Source: an uncultured Paraprevotella sp. (GTDB lineage: Bacteria > Bacteroidota > Bacteroidia > Bacteroidales > Bacteroidaceae). Taken from it: a stretch of 8,660 nucleotides of DNA. Shown here piece by piece: positions 1 through 5,478 of the stretch (positions within the stretch are counted from its first letter, which is position 1; every line of letters starts with the position of its first letter). Below the pieces are notes generated by a model. It had not been told where the DNA came from. It saw only the letters and a program-made list of their open reading frames with translations, and did no database searches. Position numbers and translations under genes: made by a program. The stretch spans positions 1-8,660 of the forward strand of contig CAAFWT010000208.1 of assembly GCA_900766785.1 (NCBI GenBank), given 5' to 3'.

Positions 1-33
1 AAACAAGAATAAACCTTCCCATCCTCTGGCGTA

Positions 34-118
34 CTGCCCTCCAGGCAGATGCTTCGTAGTGGGTCATCTATACCGAGGGCGTTGCCCCCGGTTACTCATA
101 GTAGTGCCCTCCAGGCAC
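34..118. repeat. Two sister hairpins with the same CTCCA loop, flanking a third
   Basis: Hairpin 34-48 is CTGCC-CTCCA-GGCAG and hairpin 104-118 is GTGCC-CTCCA-GGCAC. Both are preceded by GTA and share the same 5-nt loop. The outer base pair differs compensatorily (C-G against G-C). Between them lies a third hairpin at 73-91, CCG-A-GGGC-GTT-GCCC-C-CGG, with one internal mismatch and a possible lower stem 59-64/94-99. They occupy the left side of the larger palindrome, which has no matching partner on the right. Confidence 0.6.
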
Positions 119-317
119 CCGAGCGCATGCGGCTCTTATTTTTACCACGGATAAGAGGGAGATGGTCCTGTGGGGGAAAGAAGAGATCAAAAAGTTTGTT
201 GCTTTACCTGGGCTTACGCCCTTGCAGCCCGATGCATATGCTCAGCCATGTAAGCGAGCTTCCCTGTCTGACCCTCCACATCCGTCTGGTCTGCCCACTG
301 GCAGACGGGAAAGCCAC

Positions 318-474
318 AAAACAAAATAGCTGCCCTTGGCAGTACAAAATGAGCCTCCAGCGGAGGCTACTGACGATTACCTCAGACCTGCCAGGAGCCT
401 ATCACCAGGCGAAGGATATCGTTGTGGCTCCAGGGGAGCCTATTTTGTACTGCCATCGGCAGCTATTTTGTTTT
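318..474. repeat. Cruciform-like core: 33-nt inverted repeat whose arms each fold again
   Basis: Arms 318-350 and 442-474 are reverse complements except for the three central bases (CTT against ATC). Each arm also folds alone: CTGCC-CTT-GGCAG at 330-342 and CTGCC-ATC-GGCAG at 450-462. The mismatched bases are therefore exactly the loops of the small hairpins. Inside the arms sit AGCCTCC-AGC-GGAGGCT (352-368) and GGCTCC-AGG-GGAGCC (426-440), plus weaker pairs 373-377/418-422 and GCCT/AGGC at 397-410. The whole can form either one long stem or several small hairpins. Confidence 0.75.
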
Positions 475-672
475 CTGGGGGCTTAGAAGGTCCTGCAAGG
501 AAGGACTGGGAGTTGCGGCATTGGGCTGCTGCCAAGACGCGCCTTGAGCAGAGACCTATGACGGAAGGCCCAAGGCGAAACGCCTCCTAAGTCCCCCAGA
601 AACTTTTTGATCTATTTCCTTCCACCACTATCCGTGGTAGAATAGAAATCCAGAGGACAGGGAAGGTTTATC

Positions 673-680
673 TATGTTTA
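673..680 (+). promoter_or_regulatory. Possible -7 promoter element for the 684-814 RNA
   Basis: TATGTTTA matches the Bacteroidetes -7 consensus TAnnTTTG at five of the six fixed bases. It ends 4 nt before the first base of the 17-bp stem at 684, where a transcript from such a promoter would be expected to begin. No convincing -33 TTG is seen about 20 nt upstream, so this is suggestive only. Confidence 0.3.
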
Positions 681-683
681 TCG

Positions 684-814
684 CCTTGCGATGGATGCAA
701 AGAACCCGAAAGGGTGATGATGGGGGTGGCTGAAAATATCCAAGCTTGCTTGAGGATTTTCAGACGGGCACAGCATCAATGGCTCGTTAGAGACATCTTG
801 CATCCATCGCAAGG
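684..814 (+). ncRNA. Candidate structured small RNA, unknown family
   Basis: A perfect 17-bp stem (684-700, CCTTGCGATGGATGCAA, with 798-814) encloses 97 nt that can fold into a multi-way junction. The parts are hairpin ACCC-GAAA-GGGT with a GNRA loop (704-715); helix TGATG/CATCA (718-722/774-778), which encloses a long hairpin with stem 730-737/756-763 extended by CAAG/CTTG (741-744/749-752); and hairpin CTC-GTTA-GAG (783-792). The closing stem is followed by GGTTTTT and a second T-run (815-830), as in an intrinsic terminator. A possible -7 element lies just before the 5' end. I see no match to tmRNA, RNase P, SRP RNA or the common riboswitches I can recall. An omega RNA or HEARO-like element, a 6S-like RNA or a mobile-element end are alternatives I cannot separate by eye. 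The strand is inferred from the T-tracts. Confidence 0.6.
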
Positions 815-849
815 GGTTTTTATGGTTTTTGTCTTATGACACAGATAGG

Positions 850-930
850 GGTTCAAGGGGTTCAAGGGGTTCAAAAGGTTCAAAAGGTTCAAATCCGTCC
901 TATCCGTCTGATCCGTTCCAATCCGTGTTG
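850..930. repeat. 9-bp-period tandem repeats (GGTTCAARR, then TCCGTNNNN)
   Basis: Five consecutive 9-bp units run from 850 to 894: GGTTCAAGG twice, GGTTCAAAA twice, then GGTTCAAAT. They are followed without a break by units of the same period built on TCCGT: TCCGTCCTA (894-902), TCCGTCTGA (903-911), TCCGTTCCA (912-920) and a decayed unit with an extra base (921-930). Two different cores share one 9-bp register, which suggests replication slippage. Read as protein the first block would give a Gly-Ser-Arg/Lys triplet, but nothing around it supports a gene. Confidence 0.8.
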
Positions 931-990
931 AAGAAGAATAATCAGTCCTGCGGTGTACTGCCCTTAACTTTGTTGGCTTTGCCTTCGTTT

Positions 991-1100
991 TCTCGCCACG
1001 GCATAGTCTAAGTAAACTTAGCTCTGCTCATTTGGCTTAACGAAAACGTTGAATCTCGGCTGCACTCGGCATAGCTCAAGCGAACTTGACTGGACTCTCA
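991..1100. repeat. Two diverged copies of a hairpin-bearing intergenic repeat
   Basis: Copy 1 (about 996-1030) and copy 2 (about 1062-1100) share CAC..GGCATAG followed by a small hairpin and a CT-rich tail ending in CTCA. In copy 1 the hairpin is CTAAG-TAAA-CTTAG (1008-1021); in copy 2 it is TCAAG-CGAA-CTTGA (1076-1089). Two neighbouring base pairs have changed on both sides (T-A to C-G and C-G to T-A), so pairing is kept while sequence drifts. An inverted CGTTTTC/GAAAACG pair (986-992/1042-1048) surrounds copy 1. Confidence 0.6.
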
Positions 1101-1105
1101 TTTAC

Positions 1106-1154
1106 AGCACCAGAGTGCTTGTGGAGGACTTGTTGTGACAAGTCCTCTATAGAG
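1106..1154. other. Hairpins downstream of pyrH; possible transcript end
   Basis: Two stems lie side by side: AGCAC-CAGA-GTGCT (1106-1119) and the strong 10-bp GAGGACTTGT-TGTG-ACAAGTCCTC (1124-1147). A 10-bp palindrome CTCTATAGAG (1145-1154) overlaps the end of the second. They lie 60-110 nt past the pyrH stop on the minus strand and could end or protect that transcript. No T-run follows on either strand, so this is not a standard intrinsic terminator. Confidence 0.4.
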
Positions 1155-1215
1155 CAGAGTGCCATGTGCAGCATACAGGTCCTGTAAGCCAGAAGAAGTA
1201 TGAGTTTTCTGTTTA

Positions 1216-1926
1216 TCAATTATGTACCAATGTACCTATTTCCTCACCTGATATCACCTTTTTCAGATTACCAGGAATATCCATATTGAAGACATATATG
1301 GGCAGGTTGTTCTGCATACACATGGCTGTGGCTGTAATGTCCATCACCTTCAGACCACGCTGGATAACTTCGCTATAGGTGATATCATGGAATTTGGTTG
1401 CTGTGGGATCCTTCTCCGGATCGGCTGTATAAATGCCATCCACGCGTGTTCCCTTGAGCATGACATCAGCTTCAATCTCTATTCCGCGCAAGGAGGAACC
1501 GGTATCGGTGGTAAAATAAGGACTTCCAGTACCGCCACTCATGATGACCACCTGACCCTGGTTCATGGCCTCTATGGCTTTCCACTTGCTGTAAAACTCT
1601 CCTATGGGCTCCATGCGGATGGCAGTAAGGACCTTGTTCTTCTGTCCTACAGAGTCCAGAGCACTGCTCAAGGCCAGGGAATTGATAACCGTGGCACACA
1701 TACCCATCTGGTCACCCTTTACACGGTCGAATCCTTTGCCAGCTCCACTGAGACCTCTGAAGATGTTTCCACCACCTATGACAATGCCTATCTGTACGCC
1801 CATCTCGGCTATCTCCTTGATTTGCATGGCATACTCCTGCAGTCTCTCTACGTCTATACCATAACCTTGCTTGCCCATCAGACTCTCACCGGAGAGTTTC
1901 AGCAAAATTCTCTTGAATGTATTCAT
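1216..1926 (-). CDS. pyrH: UMP kinase
   Basis: This is uridylate kinase, which phosphorylates UMP to UDP with ATP in the cytoplasm for pyrimidine nucleotide synthesis. The 236-residue product has normal length for the bacterial amino-acid-kinase-fold enzyme. Visible motifs are KLSGE (10-14), GGGNIFRG (51-58), GDQMGMCAT (71-79), GGTGSPYFTTDT (131-142) and DGIYTADP (163-170). GGTGSP differs from the usual GGTGNP by one conservative residue. The ATG follows the birA stop after 9 nt, so it is probably the last gene of a yraN-birA-pyrH transcript. In many bacteria pyrH is followed by the ribosome recycling gene frr; here only non-coding sequence follows. The family assignment is secure. Confidence 0.97.
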   Translation of the reverse strand: MNTFKRILLKLSGESLMGKQGYGIDVERLQEYAMQIKEIAEMGVQIGIVIGGGNIFRGLSGAGKGFDRVKGDQMGMCATVINSLALSSALDSVGQKNKVLTAIRMEPIGEFYSKWKAIEAMNQGQVVIMSGGTGSPYFTTDTGSSLRGIEIEADVMLKGTRVDGIYTADPEKDPTATKFHDITYSEVIQRGLKVMDITATAMCMQNNLPIYVFNMDIPGNLKKVISGEEIGTLVHN

Positions 1927-1935
1927 ATCTGAAAT

Positions 1936-2751
1936 TTATTGGATTATATATTTAAGTTCACCAAAGGCGTATCTGTGTTCGTTACCTGAGGAATCTAACA
2001 TAATCAGATGGCCATCTGACTGTATATTGATAATCTTTCCCTCAAACGGACCATTGCCGTCAACATAAGTATGCCATTCCTGCATGCGATATACCTGTCT
2101 GAGATAATGGGTATGTAACAGAGTGAAATCTCCACATTCTATCATTTGATAATAATGGCGGAAACATCTGATTACATGCTCAAGCACTTCCATGCGCCGG
2201 ATGTGTTGACCCATGATGATATTCAGGGATGTGGGATTGGGTGCTCCACTCAGAAACTGATTCTGATTGATATTGATGCCCACCCCTATCACGGAACAAT
2301 CCACACGATGGGACTGAAGGTCGTTTTCAATGAGCATGCCGCATATCTTACCATCGGCATAATAGACATCGTTGGGCCATTTGATACAAACATGTTTTCT
2401 GTAGTCGGCATTCTCTCTGCCTATATACTCCTGCAGACCCATACATACCCCCAATGACATGGCCTCGGAGAGAGCAAACATATGATTGGGTGCCAAGTGG
2501 GTAGGGCATACCTGCAGACTGAAAGTCAAGTTCATTCCCTCCTGAGATTCCCAATGATTGGTTCCTGAACCACGTCCGGCTGTCTGGTAATCTGTAATGA
2601 CCAAAACAGTCCTGTGATGCCATTCTTCCCTCCTGTCCTTCAACCACTGATTGGTGGATGAAGTGCTTGGAATGGAAATGATATCCATTTCAGGCCAAAG
2701 TTCCACGAACTTATCCTTCCACAATTCTATCTCTTCGGCTATCTGTACCAT
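1936..2751 (-). CDS. birA: Biotin--[acetyl-CoA-carboxylase] ligase
   Basis: This enzyme activates biotin to biotinyl-AMP and attaches it to the lysine of biotin-carrier proteins. Visible family features are STSSTNQWLK (29-38), the biotin-AMP loop AGRGSGTNHW (58-67), KWPND (124-128), GKICGMLIEN (134-143), VIGVGININ (154-162) and a C-terminal SH3-like segment (about 226-271) ending in FGELKYII. No N-terminal DNA-binding winged helix is present, so it is a monofunctional ligase and not a biotin repressor. The ATG at 2751 gives 271 residues and overlaps the end of yraN by 13 nt. A second ATG at residue 22 (codon at 2688, MDIISIPST) begins right at the conserved domain and would remove the overlap, so the start is uncertain. 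pyrH follows after 9 nt. Confidence 0.95.
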   Translation of the reverse strand: MVQIAEEIELWKDKFVELWPEMDIISIPSTSSTNQWLKDRREEWHHRTVLVITDYQTAGRGSGTNHWESQEGMNLTFSLQVCPTHLAPNHMFALSEAMSLGVCMGLQEYIGRENADYRKHVCIKWPNDVYYADGKICGMLIENDLQSHRVDCSVIGVGININQNQFLSGAPNPTSLNIIMGQHIRRMEVLEHVIRCFRHYYQMIECGDFTLLHTHYLRQVYRMQEWHTYVDGNGPFEGKIINIQSDGHLIMLDSSGNEHRYAFGELKYIIQ

Positions 2752-3104
2752 ACGGGAGTACGAAAGGCATCTATGATATGATTGATATGACGATACTTGC
2801 CCAGTACCGTGATGATGTCAAAACGCACAGGCATGTCTATGCGATGAAGTCTCACATAGGCATCGGCAGCCAGTACTATACGTCTTATCTTATTCTCGGA
2901 AACGGCATCCTCAGGCTTGCCAAAACGTGCATCCCTACGGGTCTTTACTTCCACAATCACCAGAACTCCGCCTTTCTCAGCCACAATGTCTATTTCCTTG
3001 TGTCCGCTACGCCAGTTACGATCCAGGATGTGATAACCTTCACGAGCCAGATAATCAGCAGCATCATCTTCACCCGTATGACCCAATACATTATGCTCTG
3101 CCAT
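2739..3104 (-). CDS. yraN: YraN/UPF0102 family endonuclease-like protein
   Basis: The 121-residue protein carries the UPF0102 signature: GHTGEDDAADYLAREGYHIL (8-27), then a nuclease-like core with E37 and D39 in KEIDIVA and E52 and K54 in VEVKTR, then FGKPEDAV (61-68) and PVRFD (92-96). The E-D-ExK arrangement matches the restriction-endonuclease-like fold assigned to this family. The biological role is poorly known; a link to Holliday-junction or DNA repair nucleases is a family-level suggestion. It is the first gene of the minus-strand operon, with its end overlapping birA. A -7 element TAATTTTG lies 20 nt upstream of the ATG on the minus strand. The length is typical. Confidence 0.92.
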   Translation of the reverse strand: MAEHNVLGHTGEDDAADYLAREGYHILDRNWRSGHKEIDIVAEKGGVLVIVEVKTRRDARFGKPEDAVSENKIRRIVLAADAYVRLHRIDMPVRFDIITVLGKYRHINHIIDAFRTPVWYR

Positions 3105-3124
3105 TTACCTTTATGTTAACTCTG

Positions 3125-3132
3125 CAAAATTA
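3125..3132 (-). promoter_or_regulatory. -7 promoter element of the yraN-birA-pyrH operon
   Basis: On the minus strand this reads TAATTTTG, a full match to the Bacteroidetes consensus TAnnTTTG. It lies 20 nt before the yraN ATG, which implies a very short leader. A -33 TTG is not obvious in the A/T-rich run further upstream. Confidence 0.55.
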
Positions 3133-3144
3133 GGAAAAAAAAAG

Positions 3145-3152
3145 TAACTTTG
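3145..3152 (+). promoter_or_regulatory. -7 promoter element of tadA
   Basis: TAACTTTG matches TAnnTTTG fully and lies 24 nt before the tadA ATG at 3177. It stands back to back with the minus-strand -7 element, 12 nt away, so the two divergent polymerases must compete for the same 72-bp spacer. The frame stays open back to a TTG at 3150, but that codon is inside this element, which argues against it as a translation start. Confidence 0.6.
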
Positions 3153-3176
3153 TCTGTATATTCATTATTAAAAGAG

Positions 3177-3614
3177 ATGGAAGAGGACGAGATATACATG
3201 CGGCAGGCACTGGCAGAGGCACGTGCCGCAGCTGCAGAAGGTGAAATTCCCATAGGAGCTGTGATAGTGTGCAAGGGACGTGTGATAGCCCGTGCACACA
3301 ATCTCACCGAACGACTCCATGATGTGACTGCCCATGCTGAGATGCAAGCCATCACAGCTGCTTCGGAATACTTGGGCGGAAAGTATCTGACCGACTGCAC
3401 CTTGTATGTGACTGTGGAACCCTGTCCCATGTGTGCAGGAGCATTGGGATGGTCGCAGATAAGCAGGGTGGTATATGGTGCAGGAGATGAGAAAAGGGGA
3501 TTTCTCATCTATGCGCCCCGCACCCTACATCCCCGTACTACGCTGCAGGGTGGGGTACTCGAGGAAGAATGCAAGGCTCTCATGCAGGAATTCTTCCGTA
3601 GCAGAAGAAAATAA
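3177..3614 (+). CDS. tadA: tRNA-specific adenosine deaminase (tRNA A34 to inosine)
   Basis: A zinc-dependent deaminase that converts the wobble adenosine 34 of tRNA-Arg(ACG) to inosine. The 145-residue product shows the CDA-fold motifs: zinc ligand and catalytic acid in HAE (53-55) and the two zinc cysteines in PCPMCAG (C83, C86). IPIGAVIV (24-31) and VVYGAGDEKRG (98-108) are typical of TadA. The ATG at 3177 was chosen over an upstream in-frame TTG at 3150, because the TTG lies in the -7 promoter element and the conserved domain starts right after the ATG. It is transcribed alone, divergent from yraN. The next plus-strand gene starts 250 nt later. Confidence 0.95.
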   Translation: MEEDEIYMRQALAEARAAAAEGEIPIGAVIVCKGRVIARAHNLTERLHDVTAHAEMQAITAASEYLGGKYLTDCTLYVTVEPCPMCAGALGWSQISRVVYGAGDEKRGFLIYAPRTLHPRTTLQGGVLEEECKALMQEFFRSRRK

Positions 3615-3624
3615 ACCTACATAG

Positions 3625-3657
3625 AAGTCATCAGCACCCTCTATCTGCCGATGACTT
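3625..3657 (+). terminator. Hairpin after tadA; possible weak terminator
   Basis: AAGTCATC (3625-3632) pairs with GATGACTT (3650-3657), an 8-bp stem with a 17-nt loop starting 10 nt after the tadA stop. The sequence that follows is A/G-rich, without a T-run, so simple intrinsic termination on the plus strand is doubtful. Confidence 0.35.
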
Positions 3658-3865
3658 AGAAGAAAAAGAAAGCAGAACGTTCCGCTGCATATCTATATAT
3701 ATATGTACGCGCACACGAGAGAGGCGTGCTTACATTATCACATCAACCTGAAAAACATCTATCGCTCACACTTTTTTTCTAAAAAAAGAAAATATCCTGT
3801 AGCAAACCGGCAGTAAGGTGCGTTTATATAGCAGAGACAACAAAACAAATAAAAACAAATTCACA
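3658..3865 (+). promoter_or_regulatory. Leader region of the sigma-factor operon
   Basis: This gene-free stretch precedes the sigma factor. It holds a TA dinucleotide run (about 3691-3703) and a perfect T7/A7 hairpin, CTTTTTTT-CT-AAAAAAAG (3771-3788), with an A-rich tract before the ATG. No good TAnnTTTG is seen, which would fit a promoter read by a different sigma factor, possibly the encoded one. That is inference only. Confidence 0.3.
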
Positions 3866-4363
3866 ATGGACTACAAAGAAAAAGAATTTGAGAAAATGGT
3901 GCACACACAAAAAGAAGTCATCTATACCGTGTGCTATATGTTCTCAAAAAACGAAGATGAAGTGGCTGACCTGTTTCAGGAAACACTTATCAACATGTGG
4001 AAAGGCATTACCAACAATAATGCCAACATGCTGGAAGCAGAGAGAGATGCACAAAAAGCATGGGTGTATAGAGTAACTCTCAATACATGCATCTCCTGGG
4101 ACAGAAAGAAAAAGAAACATCCTACTGTATCGCTCACCATGGATGTCAATCTCTTCTCTGATACGGATAGCAGAACACGTCAGGTGGACATGCTGCATGA
4201 GCGCATCAGCAGACTGCAACCCTTCGACCGCGCCATCATCCTGCTTTGGCTGGAAGATATCAGTTATGACGAGATAGCCGACATAATGGGAATTTCTGCC
4301 AAGAACGTGTCCGTGAGACTGGTAAGAATAAGAGAGGAACTCAAGAGAAACAATAATCGCTAA
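3866..4363 (+). CDS. RNA polymerase sigma factor, sigma-70/ECF family
   Basis: The 165-residue protein has the two-domain layout of an ECF-type sigma factor. Sigma region 2 spans about 8-85, with DLFQETLINMWK (35-46) and the -10-reading segment WVYRVTLNTCISWDRKKKK (66-84). Sigma region 4 spans about 110-161, with LQPFDRAIILLWLEDISYDE (117-136) leading into the helix-turn-helix IADIMGISAKNVSVRLVRIR (137-156). The ATG at 3866 is preferred over an in-frame GTG at 3818, because the 16 extra residues are low-complexity and A-rich upstream sequence suits initiation at the ATG. The next gene starts 11 nt after the stop and is probably co-transcribed. That gene is membrane-bound, so the pair resembles a sigma factor with a membrane partner. 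The target promoters are unknown. Confidence 0.92.
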   Translation: MDYKEKEFEKMVHTQKEVIYTVCYMFSKNEDEVADLFQETLINMWKGITNNNANMLEAERDAQKAWVYRVTLNTCISWDRKKKKHPTVSLTMDVNLFSDTDSRTRQVDMLHERISRLQPFDRAIILLWLEDISYDEIADIMGISAKNVSVRLVRIREELKRNNNR

Positions 4364-4374
4364 AACTTACTACT

Positions 4375-5016
4375 ATGAACAAGATGAACAACAACAAGGC
4401 TAACCTTAACTATGAAAACAAAATGAACGAAGGTATGGAAGAAATGAAGGAACTGGAGGCATTGCGCTCCGAAATGAATGAACTGAAAGAGATTATTGCC
4501 GGACAGCAGATTGTAAGTGAAAAGATGATGCGCCGGGCTATGGATACCAACCTCTCACAGGAGAAGAAGGAAGTAAGGTTCTCTATCATAGCTGCTGCAG
4601 GAGGTTTGACACTGAGCGTGTTTATTCTGCCATGGCTCAACATACCCACATGGTTCTCCATCTTCACGGCTGCATTCATGATCATAGCCATCATAGCAAG
4701 TATCTACTCCCTGCGTAAGCACATGAGCATCAACATGACACAGGATAACCTGCTGGGAGTGGCCGAGAAAATCATCTCCTACAAGAAGTTTGGAAACAAC
4801 TGGCTGAAGTTCTCCATCCCCACTCTCATCGTTTGGCTCTTCTTCTTCTTCTACTCTCTCGTGAATATGCTGGGTGTTGAGGAAGCCAGGGGAATGATGT
4901 ACGGAGGTGCTGTAGGTCTGGTCATAGGTCTGGCATTTGGACTCTCACATCTCTACAAATCACGCAAGAGAATGAACAGCATCCTGGAGCAAATAGAGGA
5001 AATGAGAAAGGAATGA
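4375..5016 (+). CDS. Four-helix membrane protein; candidate partner of the sigma factor
   Basis: I do not recognise the family. The 213-residue protein begins with a charged, Met/Asn/Glu-rich segment likely to form a coiled coil (about 14-55). Two hydrophobic segments close together follow (about 70-90 and 92-112), then a polar loop (113-144), two more segments (about 145-167, with WLFFFFY, and 174-193), and a basic-then-acidic tail (SRKRMNSILEQIEEMRKE). Even helix number puts both ends on the same side, most likely the cytoplasm. There is no signal peptide. The gene lies 11 nt after the sigma factor and before a strong terminator, so the two form one operon. By position it may hold the sigma factor at the membrane through its coiled coil. 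It shows no zinc-binding (HxxxCxxC) anti-sigma motif, so that role is an inference. Confidence 0.85.
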   Translation: MNKMNNNKANLNYENKMNEGMEEMKELEALRSEMNELKEIIAGQQIVSEKMMRRAMDTNLSQEKKEVRFSIIAAAGGLTLSVFILPWLNIPTWFSIFTAAFMIIAIIASIYSLRKHMSINMTQDNLLGVAEKIISYKKFGNNWLKFSIPTLIVWLFFFFYSLVNMLGVEEARGMMYGGAVGLVIGLAFGLSHLYKSRKRMNSILEQIEEMRKE

Positions 5017-5045
5017 AAAGTTGATTAAATAATCTGTTGTGAATG

Positions 5046-5099
5046 ACCTCCTGTCCGGCACTCTGCAGTCATCATCGGAGTAAAGGACAGGGGGTTTTT
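5046..5099 (+). terminator. Intrinsic terminator of the sigma-factor operon
   Basis: A stem of 11 pairs is formed by A+CCTCCTGTCC (5046-5056) and GGACAGGGGG+T (5085-5095) with one G-T pair. A small inner ACTC/GAGT pair lies in the loop (5060-5063/5078-5081). The run TTTTTC with a further T-run follows. It lies 30 nt after the membrane-protein stop and separates the operon from the origin-like region. Confidence 0.85.
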
Positions 5100-5191
5100 C
5101 ATTTTTACTCCTTCATAAGTACATTTATCGTTATCCCAGATGATACAGGTTTTTCCTTCGTGACCCAGAAATTAGCATAGTTATCATCCAT

Positions 5192-5200
5192 TGTGGATAA
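5192..5200 (-). promoter_or_regulatory. DnaA box, perfect consensus
   Basis: TGTGGATAA, the complement of TTATCCACA. It directly follows the near-box TTATCATCC (5181-5189) in the opposite orientation. Confidence 0.7.
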
Positions 5201-5469
5201 CTGTATGGAAAACTGACCTACTTATTATCACGTTTTCCACATTGTCAACATCCGTTCTACCCCGAAAATATTTATCAACCATTCTGCATCTCTTATCAAA
5301 TGACATTTAACACTGTCTGCTATACTTATCAAAGTCTATCAGGGGAGAGCACTTATCATTTTCGTTTTTCACAGGACATTGTTTATAATATCAGTTCTTA
5401 TACACGCAATTCCTATGTATTTCAGTCACTAAGACACTGTCAATATATGATGAAAACCGACAGGAAACC

Positions 5470-5478
5470 TGTGGATAA
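5470..5478 (-). promoter_or_regulatory. DnaA box, perfect consensus
   Basis: TGTGGATAA, in the same orientation as the first perfect box and 278 bp from it. It is the perfect box closest to the A/T-rich tract. Confidence 0.7.

Larger units (their letters stand above)
10..670. repeat. Nested palindromic, hairpin-rich non-coding element (~660 bp)
   Basis: This stretch has no credible gene but has inverted repeats nested at several scales. The ends pair: 10-29 (TAAACCTTCCCATCCTCTGG) is the reverse complement of 650-670 apart from one small mismatch/insertion. Further in, 143-153 pairs with 629-639 (11 bp), 184-197 with 600-613 (14 bp) and 318-350 with 442-474 (33 nt, only a 3-nt centre mismatched). 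Between these lie small hairpins: 34-48, 73-91, 104-118, 210-221, 282-308, 352-368, 426-440, 526-551 and 573-585. The element could be a non-autonomous mobile or REP/MITE-like repeat with terminal inverted repeats, or the template of a large folded RNA. No target-site duplication is evident and no transposase or reverse transcriptase is in the window. The pairings are read directly from sequence; the function is unknown. Confidence 0.7.

Noticed and set aside
318..474. CRISPR array or retron
   Set aside because: The repeats are inverted rather than regularly spaced direct repeats, and no cas or reverse transcriptase gene is in the window.
49..590. Open frames (145 and 84 codons) across the palindromic element
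   Set aside because: Composition follows the hairpins, there is no recognisable domain, and the frames cross nested inverted repeats. They look like chance frames.
701..740. Hammerhead ribozyme core (TGATGA followed later by GAAA)
   Set aside because: The order and spacing of the conserved segments do not form the three-stem core; GAAA here is a hairpin loop placed before TGATGA.
684..814. Known riboswitch, tmRNA, RNase P or SRP RNA
   Set aside because: None of the conserved cores I can recall is present, and no gene follows directly for a riboswitch to control.
829..1011. 60-codon frame with Gly-Ser-Arg/Lys repeats
   Set aside because: The repeat comes from the 9-bp DNA tandem; there is no promoter or conserved domain, and the second repeat family continues through it.
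1387..1932. 181-codon plus-strand frame
   Set aside because: It is the antisense shadow of pyrH, whose motifs are unambiguous on the minus strand.
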